64,000 nt of DNA, taken from Coturnix japonica. Its lineage: Eukaryota; Chordata; Aves; Galliformes; Phasianidae. Both the position numbers and the translations under genes were made by a program. The stretch covers positions 8,744,157 through 8,808,156 of the forward strand of contig NC_029529.1 of the NCBI RefSeq assembly GCF_001577835.2, given 5' to 3'. Below the pieces are notes generated by a model. That model did no database searches, was not told where the DNA came from, and saw only the letters and a list, made by a program, of their open reading frames with translations. This document shows positions 26,712 through 38,800 of this stretch, in pieces (position 1 is the first letter of the stretch; each line of letters starts with the position of its first letter).

Positions 26712-29495
26712 ATGTTGATTCTTCTGGCTTTCATTATTATATTTCACATAACTTCAGCAGCGCTGTTGTTCATCTCAACTATTGACAATGTAAGTGTCAT
26801 TTCTTCTTGTTCCTCAAGAGCCCAGTTATTTCTTTGCTTTATATCATCTTATATTATTCGCTGTGTTTCAGATAATTTTCCAGATGTATTTTGAGCCTTA
26901 GAAGTCTTCCACCAACTTATTATCAGAACAAATGTTTGTATAAGAAAAAAAATCGTATTATCCTAAAGTTTGTTTCCAAATAACACTTAAAACTGTGCAA
27001 CTGAAAATAGATTTGGCCTCTTTTCTTCTCAGAGGAGGATAATTTCTGCTATGGATTAGTTTCGATTTACTTGAAGCAATTTCAGCTCAAAGTTTTAGAA
27101 TCATGTGGCTTTCTTTTCTGATTTCTTTTAATTTTGTGACAAGAAAAAGATTACTTTTCAGTGTTTACATCTAGCTCTTAATATGAATGATTATTTCCAA
27201 AACAGCTGGCACAATGATTGATACTCTTAACTGCACTGGTTTCTTTCTCTGAGAGGTTCAAATGAGTGCACAGGCTTTTAGGATTTAAAAAAAAAAAGTA
27301 CTGGAAATACTTTACCTCACTCAGTGAAGCTGGTTTGAATCCCACAGTCTTTCCAAACACTGTGCTCTAAGTGAAATGATGTGATATCCACAACTCTTCA
27401 TTGCAAAACTGAATGAACTGATGTTGCTTTTCAGCCAACTAGTTGATACACTGGAGTAAGTAGTAAATTAAAAGCACTAAAACCAAGTTTTATTGTCCTG
27501 CTCCTTTGAATATTTAGAAAGCTAGGATGGTGGACAGGCAAATTATTCTTAGCTCAGGTCAGTTACATACAAAGGATTACAGAATCCCAAAACCATGAGC
27601 TCTGCTTTGTGTCATTAACTACTTTTAAGCAGTAACAAACTACGCAACCAGCTTCTACTTGGTTTTAGCACTTTCATAGGTTTTATGTTGGCAAGAAAAT
27701 CTCTCTCAAAGTATTAAAAACCCTTCAAAGCTGAAAAATAATTTATTCCACGCTGACAGCAAGAAAATGAATGGCTTAGTGCGTATTGGGAAAGTAATGC
27801 TTTTTCTTAACGCAGTAATCCATTGTTACTCTGACATACAGAGATACCATCATAACACAATGATGTCCTTATTGCTGCCTTTAAAGCTGCCCAGTATTCA
27901 GTGAGGTTTCTGGAATGTCTCTTTAAGCAGTTTATGATTCCAGGAGTCATATTTAAAAGTCATATTTTTCCAGAAGCTACTCAAAACTGAGGCCTGGGTA
28001 GCTATTGGAGCTGGAGAGGATTTCCTGAGGAAATGCCACTTGTGTGGAGTGGTTGCAGCATTTCCCAGGCTACTGTAAAAAATCTGTTCAGTCACCGTAG
28101 TAGTATTTTGCATTAAAAGTTAAAACACTGAAATAGAAATACCACAGTGAGATCTTAATTTATTGCTGTTACTTCCCGTCAGATGCCACACTGCACAAAC
28201 CACATTTGCACATTGACAGCACAGCTACGTTAGCTGAGATTAATTCATTCAGTGTCGGGAACCAGAAAATTTGTAAACAGGGTTTCTGTTTCTTGGTTTA
28301 TTACTCTGCTGTTTCCCATGAGTTAAAAAAAGTGCCGTGCCTTAAGGGAATTTACATTCCAAAGGAGGTCTGGATGAACAAATTATAGCTTGTCTGGGTA
28401 TCTTCTGGAGTTAGCAATCTTTGAATGTCCAAGACTTCTGTCTGAGAAGTAGAAAATTGCTTGTGCTTCAGGGTGGCCATCTTGTCCCTTTCTTACTTCA
28501 CATGGGTTTAAGATGAAAATGATGAATAAAGAAATATCCTTTATTCCAGAATCGAACAGACAACATGCAGCCTTCAGATTTGTGGTCAGTACATGACTCA
28601 GTACAAATTTATCAGAAAAAATGTAGAAAGGTCTTTGGTCTCTTTCTTCTGCTTATTACCTCCCAAGCCTTGATTTCAAGCAGGAGCACTGAAGCTTTTA
28701 GTTCTTTACTGAGAAGGCAGAAGTATTTTCCAATTCTTAATGCTGTTGGCTTCCCATCCCATCTCCAAATATGGAATAGTAACATGTTTCTTTCCCTCTC
28801 TTTCTTGAGGCCTAGACTGTACAAATGCTTTTAAGCTCATTACATCTGAAATTTAGTTTCAAAGGTTAATAAAATGAACAGATGTTTTGTTTCAGTGGAT
28901 GTAACTTTACTTTTATTTTTCAGGCCTGGTGGGTAGGAGACAATTTTTCTACAGATGTCTGGAGTACATGTGCCACAAATACTAGCACCTGCACACCTAT
29001 AACTGTTGAATTCAGAGGTGAGTATCTCTGCATGCATATGTCTCAGTTCCTTTAGCAGGAGATAGGGGAAACCAACATAAACTTTTCAGGGGCAAGAATA
29101 TACTTGTTCAAAAACCTGTATGTTCTAACTACTCATGTCTTCTAAACTTTTCAATACTGGATTTCCATTTTGGAAAAGCAAACTGTTCTTACAGGTTTTC
29201 TCATGGGAGAACAGAAAGGACTGTTAGGTACGCTGAAAGCCCAATATGAGGGACTAAACACAAGCAATTAAGAATAAGTGCCAAAGAACATTTAAAGTAC
29301 TGGATCAGGTAGAAGTGGTGAAGAAGTGGCTCTGCAGTGATGGAACTCGCCTCTCAGAACTGAACTTTAAAAGAAGAACCTAAATACAATGTTTTACTGG
29401 CATGAGGGTAAAAGGGAAAGAAAATGAGAAAACAATCTGAAGTTGTAACATGGATAAATTAATGTACAGTACAACCTAACTTATCCCACTTTACC

Positions 29496-29528
<33 letters not shown>

Positions 29529-30487
29529 CTCAAGAGTTACTTTAGCTATTTTTTAATCAAAGCTGCTTTTGTTTTTGCAGAATATCAATCAATTCAGGCT
29601 GTTCAGGCCTCCATGATCCTATCTACTATTTTCTGCTGTGTGGCGTTTCTGGTTTTCATTCTTCAACTTTTCCGTCTAAAGCAAGGAGAAAGATTTGTGT
29701 TAACCTCTATTATCCAGCTCCTGTCATGTGAGTGACTTTTCAACACTTGTGACTTTAATGATGTTTACATGAAAGTATGAAAGGGAAGGAGAAAAAGGTT
29801 TCAGAAAGAATGAGCTGTATGAGAAATGTGTAGGGCTGTGGAGGTCATAGCTTGTCCTGCATATATGATTAAACATGGAACTGCTCAATTCTGTACTGTT
29901 TAGGCAGTGGAAACATGGGAAAAATCACAGCTCAGAAGTAAAAATTTGGTAGGGAAAGAATCTAAGATGCTGAGCATCTTGATAAAATTAAGTAACTCTG
30001 CAAATGTTGCAGGCAGGTACTTCCTTAAGTTTTGTTAGTCTTTAAAACTATCCAGATGTTAAGAGTCATCGTGTGTTCATTGCAAATTACATGAATATGC
30101 AACAGCACTTAAAACTTAGTCCCTGCCAAAAAAAACTTGAGAGCATGTCCTGAAATGCCCCCAGTTTCATTGGCAGATGGAAAATAAGTGTTTGCAAAAA
30201 GACACTGCTGGAAGCGGCCATCAGATGAGCGTCAGTGGATGGTTATTATACATGTTGATATTATCTAACATTACTAACCTTTGCTGTATTTTTCTCCTCC
30301 AGGTCTGTGCGTTATGATTGCAGCTTCAATTTACACAGATAGGCATGAGGAACTGCACAAGAGCATGGAATATGCCATTGAAGTTTCTAAAGGCCAATAT
30401 GGCTATTCCTTTGTCTTAGCCTGGATTGCATTTGCCTTTACTCTGATCAGTGGTGTTATGTACCTAGTATTAAGGAAACGTAAATAA
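26712..30487 (+). CDS. EMP2: Epithelial membrane protein 2, complete, four coding exons
   Basis: Coding segments are 26712-26789, 28924-29017, 29581-29727 and 30303-30487. All introns are GT-AG and phases are 0, 1, 1. The joined product has 167 residues, the same length I recall for human EMP2, and matches it closely over the membrane segments. It is a PMP22/EMP/claudin-type tetraspan. TM1 is about residues 2-24 and starts MLILLAF. Loop 1 carries the WW at 28-29 and the family pattern W39-x2-C42-x6-C49. TM2 is about 65-89, followed by the conserved [19 protein letters not shown]3 covers about 95-115 with [14 protein letters not shown], and TM4 about 137-160, ending in a basic RKRK tail. EMP2 acts at the plasma membrane and affects integrin and caveolin trafficking (family knowledge). 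EMP1 and EMP3 were considered, but the [10 protein letters not shown] and LRKRK segments match EMP2. The ATG has A at -3. GRIN2A downstream supports the identity through synteny. Confidence 0.97.
29496..29523. repeat. (TA)14 microsatellite in EMP2 intron 3
   Basis: Fourteen TA units ending about 57 nt before EMP2 coding exon 4 (acceptor at 29579-29580). Intron 3 is only 563 bp, so the repeat forms a notable part of it. Confidence 0.95.
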
Positions 30488-30546
30488 ATGTTGGCAGCTA
30501 GTTATTACTGTCACGACAGTACAAAACCAAATTCCAATAACTATTT

Positions 30547-30554
30547 TGTATATA
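30547..30554 (+). promoter_or_regulatory. Pumilio-type octamer in EMP2 3' UTR
   Basis: TGTATATA matches the Pumilio element TGTANATA exactly and lies 60 nt after the EMP2 stop codon. A second exact copy is at 32614-32621. The octamer occurs by chance in AT-rich DNA, so function is unproven. Confidence 0.35.
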
Positions 30555-30626
30555 ATCATTTACATGGTTTCGTAGTAAAGGTATTGTTTCTCTAAAAATG
30601 TACTGTGTTCTTGATATGAAACAGAA

Positions 30627-30690
30627 TTAAAAAAAAAAAAACAAAAAAAAACCAACAAAAAAACAAACCACAACAAAAACAACCAACAGC
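30627..30690 (+). repeat. A-rich (CAAA-like) simple repeat
   Basis: A 13-A run is followed by A-rich sequence interrupted only by C, beginning about 140 nt after the EMP2 stop codon. No direct duplication of flanking sequence was noticed that would mark it as a retroposon tail. Confidence 0.85.
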
Positions 30691-32613
30691 AGGTTTAATG
30701 GAATGCCTGGCATTCGGTCTGAGCAAGACTGACCCAAGTTTTCTTTTACTTATTTCACCGTCATCACAGGTGAAATGGTGTATTTCCCTTTTCTAGGCAT
30801 AAACAGTGCCTGGCCTCTGTCAGATCACTATTAAAGTCTTTGCAAATTAATTTGGAAGCAATATGCTAAGCATATTCCTGGCCTGGATCTAGTCCTTTGG
30901 GATGGGATAAGTACAAGGGAAGTGAAAAATGAGGTCAGGATCATGGTGCAAAAGCAAACAAGTATGAAAGCCTAAAGCTGCACTCAATGTGGCTGTTATA
31001 GCAGAGGACGAATGTTCTGCTATTTATAATGTGCAGTAAGTGTCATCAAGCTTTTATTAAAACCACTTGCTTTGCAAAAGTAAACAACTCCTTTTTGTAC
31101 TCCAGCAAATGATTCTCTTTATCCTTCTTCACTTTTAATTTAAGCCTACAGAGCCTTTGGCAGGAAAAGTTACAAGTATATTCGATGTTCAGTGCACAAC
31201 TTGGGACTGGAGCAGTCTGAGCAGAAAGAGATCCTCCACTCAAGTCCTGCAGCCCTTCATTTTTGCATTGTGCAGTACCAAATATAACTTTTTTTTTTTT
31301 TTTTTTTTTAAACAGCCAAACTCAGTATGTTTATTCCACTGGGCTTTGGTTGGATGTATCATGTTGGCTAATATATGATTTATAAAGGCTGCTTTTTTTT
31401 TCCTGTGTCTGCTCACTAGGAAATTGGCCTTTACAAAATTCATTCTAAGTTCCTATGTGAATTTTACTTGAATAAAAATTCCTGCTAGAGAAACCAGAGT
31501 GTAACTATTATGCATAGGAGTTCCAGGATAGTTTTTCAAAGTTTTTGGTGATTCTTACTTTTCAGTAATTCTGTGAGAGAATTACTGTAATGCCAGATTT
31601 AAGTGCTCAGCAATATAATACTGGCTTTGGCTGGTGGTGATTTCAGGGTTTGGAGACCTGTGTGGGGAATGAATGAAGTGGCTTCTTCATGTTAGTCACA
31701 CCTTTGATATTAAAACATAGATTTGACTTTGTAAAAGCATTAACCATGTATTCATTCCATGATATTTGCTACAGCTGACCCAATATATAGGCAATAAAAG
31801 TAAATGAATTTTAAATGAGATTTTATACTTAATGTAGACCAAAATTACTACTACAAAATAATGTAGCTCTACTAATGTTGATAACTTACCCTGTTCCTCA
31901 GCAGCTGATAGTCTGACCCTTTGCTGCAGGTAATTCATCCTTGAGTTCTCATGGAACTGTGTAGAAATTGTCTCTGACATGAGTAAAGTAATGGGTCATG
32001 CTGTTCCATCTCCATTCCCTGAACATCCTAAAATGCTCTAACGAGTAATACTTTTATTAGGGAGCAAAGAAAGCACAACAGGGGTGTTGAGAAATTAATT
32101 AGACAAATAAGCAGAACAGCAAATTAAAATAACAGCAGTTAAAAAAACCCCTCGATAAATCAGTCTGAGCGAAATGCATTCTCACCTTCCCAGTCTTGCA
32201 TGATGTGGTGTTCTGTTAGTCCTATTTCTCTTAGTGGGAACACTCTGAATTTCAGGCATTACCACCCTACTTTTTAAAAAAGTGTTTCTGCTGTTTGCTG
32301 AATACATTTCAGATTCAAAACCTGAATTTTGCTGGCAAGGAGGATTTGTTTTAAATAAACAGATGTAGGTTTAAGGCTGAAAGCAGATAGATAGATAGTC
32401 TGTAAGTCAGGTGTTTGGCTAGTTTTATTCAAACATGAAATATTAAGGGCAAAATTCTAAACCAAATGTTCATTAAAGCTATTTTATATCTAGAAGATAA
32501 TCTTATAACACTGTAAATTAAGCTGAAATGCCACTGACTTGAAGAGATGCTTCTTCAGTTTCTTGCCTTAATAATACTTAGGTCATTTATCGAGCAAATA
32601 TTTAAGATAAAGA

Positions 32614-32621
32614 TGTATATA
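32614..32621 (+). promoter_or_regulatory. Second Pumilio-type octamer
   Basis: TGTATATA, an exact match to TGTANATA, in the distal part of the inferred EMP2 3' UTR. It would be absent from transcripts ending at the proximal polyadenylation signal. Confidence 0.3.
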
Positions 32622-32889
32622 TACATGAACTCCGCTTACTTCTACGGTAAAAGCTCTGCCACTTTAGTTAGAAGTGAAAAGCACACACACTTCAATGTAC
32701 AAACAGCAGCATGCACATGGTGCCACACAGAGAACCTATGTCAGTGTTGGAAGTACCAAGAAAATAAATGCCAAAATTTTGAAAGAGAGTTTTAATGGGA
32801 CAAACATATTTTGGAATATTCTTTTTACCTGATGTGCCTTTAAAATATACCATTTTCTATGCTCTATATATTCTGAAACTGTACATGAA

Positions 32890-32895
32890 AATAAA
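32890..32895 (+). terminator. EMP2: Candidate distal EMP2 polyadenylation signal
   Basis: A canonical AATAAA followed by a GT-rich element at about 32902-32915. It is chosen over those at 31471 and 31793 because of this downstream element. Confidence 0.4.
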
Positions 32896-35800
32896 ACAAA
32901 TTCTTGTATTGTATTAGCAAGATCAATGCATTCAGCAGTCTGACCTTGTCTTTAAGCCTGGGGTACATTTATGCAGTGTGGGATGAGAAATAGTTGAGTG
33001 TTTGTGTGAACAGGTGAAATCGAATTCTTCCTGCCTGTGCTGGAGCCACACACTGGTTATTTTTGTCATTTGTTGAAGAGCTTTCAGGGTAAGTAGAACA
33101 TCAGTGTACTAATGTGGAAGTGCACAGTCCTGTTAGAATAGCTACCATGTACTGCAGGACCCATGTGTGCTGTGATAAGAGTTACTAGTAAGGTCTCTCT
33201 TTCTCATTGACAGAAACAGCTGTGTGTTTGAGATTATTTTGAATGCCTTGAGAAATGTTAGAAACAAGTCAGTCAGCAGCTTCTGTATCTTCTCCAGCCT
33301 AAGCTTCATGTGTGCAGTGGGATGACAGAAGTACAGGTGGGTTTGTACAGATTGCTCTAAAGTGAGAAGTAATTAAGACTAATAACGTGTGATGAACAGC
33401 AAATCAAGCCCTTATTTTGCCTGTTGTCCTCCTACATTGTACATACCTGCTCCTGATGTTTTCATGGAGCAGGCACAAATGTTAACTGTGTAGGGGAGCA
33501 CAACTGGTTCAATTTCTGTAAGGGTCTGTGACAGTGCAGCACCCTTTGGATTTTGCACATGAATTTTTCAACAAGCTCTGGAGAAGGAGGGGTCATTGCC
33601 AGTGGTGAAGATGTGGATCGTGCCTTGAAATCCATGCACCAAGTCAATAGCAGTTATTTGAACAAGGGTAGCAAGCCAAATGCACAACTTCTAGTTCATA
33701 CAAACCTTCCTTCATATAAATACAGAAACTTCTGAACTGCTACTGTCTGTATAGTTTGCAAGCTACCAGAATTGTCTCAGATTATCTCTTATTTATGTAT
33801 TAACATTCAGCATTTTGCTGATCCCTGTTTTCTATCTTTAGCCTTTTGCCTAGACTAGAAAATACTCCTTGCAAACTCGTAATAACAAAGTAGAAAATGT
33901 TGTGTGCAATTGAAGGGAGTGTGTTATGTCAGAGGGACGTTGATTTACTTTGGATCAATACCAAACTAACTGAATTTGTAGACTTCTATGTTCTTTTTCC
34001 TTAATTCAGCTACAAAACTCACCAACCCGTGCATGTACTCAGCCACTTACATTTAAAACAGGCATACACTACGCAGCTGCAGGTGCTGCCACAAAATTTG
34101 ATGACTATGAAAGGCAGTTATATTGCTGTCATAAATGTCAAAAAACTTCATTCAAACCAGATGCACACACATAAATACAAGGGAAAAGCCAGAAATACAG
34201 TGCATGGGTGCACGGCTTCAGGGATTCAATTTCTTAACATATTATCAGCAATATACAGCTGCTATATTCTCTTTTCCTTGATATTTTTGCATTATCACTC
34301 TAGATAGTTTCATTTACTTTTTAGTAAAATTCTTTGGGCAGAGAAATTCTTTAAGCATCTGTGTTGGGGAATTACAGTTTTGGAACCTACAAGTTGGTGG
34401 GATTTGAAAATTGCAATCCTTTTAGGAACCGATGTCTTAAAACATTTTTAGTCGTGAAAGATTTGGAGGAAGAGGAAGGCAACAGGATGAGTAAGGAAGA
34501 GAAAAAGGTGAATGGAGCTGTTACGTGTCTGCCTGCCCGTGGTACCCACAGCATCATTCCCTTCCTGCTGGCCGTGCTGCACTATTCGCGTTCCGACAGA
34601 GCCTCCTCGTGGCGAAACAGCGCTGCGTACCCATTTCAAAACGCCTCTAAAAAGTCCGACTTTCCGTAAGTTCTGAAACATTCAGTTAGGTATAAAACCG
34701 CAGGGTTTGGGGATCCTCCCCTCTCTGTTCAACCACTCTTTATTCCAATGATGGAGGACATTTGTGAAGATGCAGTCTTCTCTCTCATTGGGTTTACTGG
34801 CAAACTTGCAGTTAGAAATACAGAGGAGCTGGGGGTTTATTTTAATTTTTCTCTGAAAGGTTTATTACATAAAGGATTTTCATTAATCAAAATGATTTAT
34901 TAGGTTTCTAGTTTCTCTAGTTGCTGCATCATTGCTCAGACAACAGACTCAAATTGAATTCTCATTTCCCAGGGAATGTATTTTGAGCATAAAATGTCAT
35001 GTATTTTTTCTTAGTGACTGTTAAGCAAAACTTTTACGTACTGAGAAACCTACGTGATTTCATCTTGGCTATTCCTCTGTGAGAAATAACCACAAAACAA
35101 AAATAACAGCACAGACTGACACTGCTTCTCCTCTATTAGATATAACAGGCCTAGAGATTCTTAGACAGACCTGGATGAATGCATTACTGGTGGAATGGAT
35201 AAGCAAATGAGTAGAGAACTGCATATATTTGGAGTGGACTGACATCTCTCAGGTAATATTAGAAAAAAATTATCAGGCTGTCTGGATTTTAGCTGAAAAT
35301 AAATCCAGTCCTTACCCCACATTTCCTCTCTATTCCTGTAACCCCTTTTTCCATCTTCGAGTGTTCGAATTTAGACACTTTAAAATGAATCAACCACTTA
35401 AACAGGCTCTTACTTTCAAGGGCTGCTTCTTATTGCATTCTATACCAAGCAGTTAATACTGTGGTCTTAAGCCTTGTCTGGCTCACATGCAAATATGTTC
35501 CTATGCACCAAAGTAATCCAGACCTGCTTGATTTTTCTCAGTGTGTGACTCTTGTTAGAAGCAAATCTGTTTATGAAAAACTTGCTCAGCAGCTATCCTT
35601 CTATATGGCTAACATTGCTGGAAATGTGTGAATAAAGTGAGAAAACGTCCTCTCAGTGAAATTTAAACCAATGCAACATCATCGTTCCTAATGTGATTTA
35701 CAGCTTTTCTCTATGGGAAGCAGGGAGGCTGGCTTTCTTAGCAATGATCACTGCAACAGTGTATCAACAAAAGTGTACCAGGGATGTTATATACTGGACT

Positions 35801-38800
35801 GTATTTGTGTTGGTCCTGAAGCTTGATAAGCTTGTGCAGTCACTGATTACAGGGAATACATTATTCGAGTGGTTGCTTTAAATATTTTAAAGAATGAAAC
35901 AGATGCTTTATAAGGACCTGTTAGTAACAGTTGAATGGGCTTCTCACCTTACTCTGCTGTATGGTCATTTCCCATGCTATATCCTATAGAGAGAGGTATA
36001 TGCACTCTTGCCTCCTCAGTGTACTCCTTTACCCAGGCTTTGGCTCCTGTCTGCATTAGCAATTAAGGTCAGAGCAGCAGTGCAGTTTTGAATGGAGTCC
36101 CCTGATTACTTCCATTTAGTTTCTGCTGGTTCAGTTCTTAATGCAGTTCCTGCATGCATAAATTAGATTCCTCTCAAAGGAAAGGAAACCAGAAGCTTTG
36201 CTCCAAATGGTTTTTAGAGCCTGGTAAGACCATTAGGTTCTGAATCTGCTCAGAGAAGCTCTGCAGAAGAGATAGGAATAGCTGGAACTCTTCTCTGGGG
36301 CTATCATAGCCCTATCCACTTTGTGTTTCTTTGGTTTGTAATATTTTAGCATGATTCTCCATCTTCTAGAGGAGAGGTAGAAAAAATATCATTAAACAGG
36401 ATTAGAATATCTCGTTGGCTTCTCCTCTCATTTACAGATTCCATACCGTATCTTTTCATGTGGCAGAAAACACGCTGAGTTTCAAAATCACATTAATTGC
36501 TTACCACCTCCAATGAGAAGCAGGGCACCAAACACATAAGCCAAATCCACCACACTGTATTTTGTACATTTGATTTTATTCATAAATTGAGTTCAGCACA
36601 ATTTTTTCCTGAAGCCACGGTTAGTCAGGCTAATAGCTGGAGGTAAGTTGTGATGTGTGGTGAAGAAAAAATGGGGATTTCACTCTGGACTCCATTGGGT
36701 GGTGCAATTGCTGCATAGGCTGGATACAAGATCTACCTTGAAAGGCCGGGAGCAGGGAGTAACTGGAGTCTTCCTCTAAGTATAGTGAAAAACAGCTAGA
36801 AAGCAGAGCCACTCTGCAGCAAGTAAATGAAATGTAAAAATGAAAGAGGGGTCACTATTTCTGAAACAATATTTTGGTCAGGAAATAACAGTCAAGAACG
36901 AAGTGGCAGAATTGCCCACAGATTGAAGTATCATGAAATACTCAGTCTTAGTACTGAAGACAGCATTCGGCATCCTGAAAGAAACAGAATAGCTCAAACG
37001 AACCTTTACATGTAGTGTCTGTAGGAAGAATCTATACGGCTGCTAGAATCTGTATGGCGGTGAAATGGGGATTCTTGAAGGCTGTGAATCTATCCGAACT
37101 GTAAAAATCTATTCCAGAGATAAAAAGTTGGCAGATAAAAGAAAAATATGAAGATTTAATAATATAATCTTGTTCTAAAATAAGGAGGCATTTGACGTAT
37201 TAGTAAAAAGAAATTATCCAGCTGTTTTCCTTAACTGTAACAAATCGTGCTAACAGCCAAGTCCATTTCAGAGCAGTGTGAATCTTTGATAAGACAATGC
37301 CTTTAATTTTCTTTCCTCACTTCTTGGGGAGAAGAGGAGGAAGAAAAACATAAACTTTAGATGGTAAGTAGAAAAGTGGAGATGGGTTCATACAGAACCC
37401 AATACAGATCTTCACAGAGCACTTTTGCCTATCAAGCATCTCACTTAGAATTAGAGCTGCTAGTTTTTATCAGTGAGTGTCACAGTAAGTCAGGAAAAAA
37501 GAAATGAAAGAAGCTGAGGTGGTGGCAATATGGTAAGTAATGTAACATATTTTGTTATGCACCAACTCCAGTTTTCTGTTTAAATCTTAACGTGAATCTG
37601 GAATAGCAATAATAGATCTATAGTAGATCTAAGAGGGGCCCAGGTTGAAAAGCATGTTGATTAGTCAGATAGAAAGTCAATTTCTTATTTATTTAATTAG
37701 AAATGAAATGCCATACGTAGATTTGTAGGCTGCAGATGTTTATTTCAGAACTTCGGAAAACTCACTGCCTGAGAAAGTTAATGATCACATGAAGTGACTT
37801 TCCTTGAAATCACGCTGGGTAGCATTAATTATGCTTTTTTAGTTTGTTTCTCTGTTTATTTATTGCTTTCCACAATTCCACTGCCTTCAACATCATTTCC
37901 AGTCAAAAACTTGCTGACTGATTTAGCATAATAGGAGGAATTTGTCAATCACTTTTATCTGTAGGGAAAATACTCCCCAAACTCCCAGGTTTGAAAAATC
38001 CAATATACACACATTGCTCGAGTGTATATGCAGAAGAAAACAAGTTAGGACAATTTAATACAACTTGTAACTATTCATCCTAGTTTACACTTAAATGTAA
38101 GGGTAAGCTTGTCAAACGTCACGCACAATTTATGTCACCCTTAAAGGCTAACATGTTCTTATGCAGACAGAAACATCACTGTGACATCTGAAATCAAATT
38201 AATTGGCCACGTTCTCCTGAACAATCCTTTATACTGGTTTCCTGCATTAAAACACACCGCTGTCAGACTTTCATTCATCTGTGCTTATTAGAGACTACTA
38301 TTTGGCATTTTTCTTTGAAAGGTCTGAGCTGAAAGACTTGTGTATCATGTAGAAAGCACAGTGTAGCTTGCCCTTAATGCCATAAGTTAGGTAACGTGAA
38401 ACATCAAGCCTAAGCACAGTGTAAGTGCGTATTGAGATCATCTGTGGAATTTTTGCATATGCATGTCGTCTGACAGAATCTGACTCATTCAAGTCTTTAT
38501 TTTCTAATCACTCTAAGCTACTAAATAAGTAGCTGTACATGTCATTACACAGCAGCTTAAACTAATTCAAGTCAGCACTGCTTCAGTCCTACCTTTCCCC
38601 TTCTTTCCATATGACGCAGTCTCACATTCTCTTTGTGGGACATCTGTGTAATCCATGTAGAGCTAAGTCAGAGAGCTGACTAACAGGATGCAGACTGTGC
38701 TTTTTTTTTTTTTCCCCCACCAAAAAATACACTGTTGGGTCAGCATGGTGCCAGCACCCATATGATGGCAGACTGTTAATATGGGCTGTGTAATGCTGGC

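Larger units (their letters stand above)
30488..32915 (+). other. EMP2: EMP2 3' UTR (end inferred)
   Basis: The stop codon TAA at 30485-30487 is followed by AT-rich DNA with no further open frame. AATAAA hexamers occur at 31471-31476, 31793-31798 and 32890-32895. The last is followed within about 30 nt by a GT-rich stretch (TTGTATTGTATT), the best arrangement for cleavage, so the distal end is placed near 32915. Mammalian EMP2 also has a long 3' UTR (recalled). Shorter isoforms ending after 31476 are possible. The UTR contains an A-rich simple repeat, a (T)n run at about 31289-31309 and two Pumilio-type octamers. Confidence 0.5.

Noticed and set aside
26712-30487. EMP1 next to GRIN2B as an alternative reading of the locus
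   Set aside because: EMP1 and GRIN2B are also neighbours in mammals, but the amino-terminal receptor segment ([26 protein letters not shown]) matches GRIN2A and the tetraspan sequence matches EMP2, so this is the EMP2-GRIN2A locus.
30483-30488. AATAAA overlapping the EMP2 stop codon
   Set aside because: Using it would leave almost no 3' UTR, and no GT-rich element follows closely. It arises from the Lys codon and stop codon.
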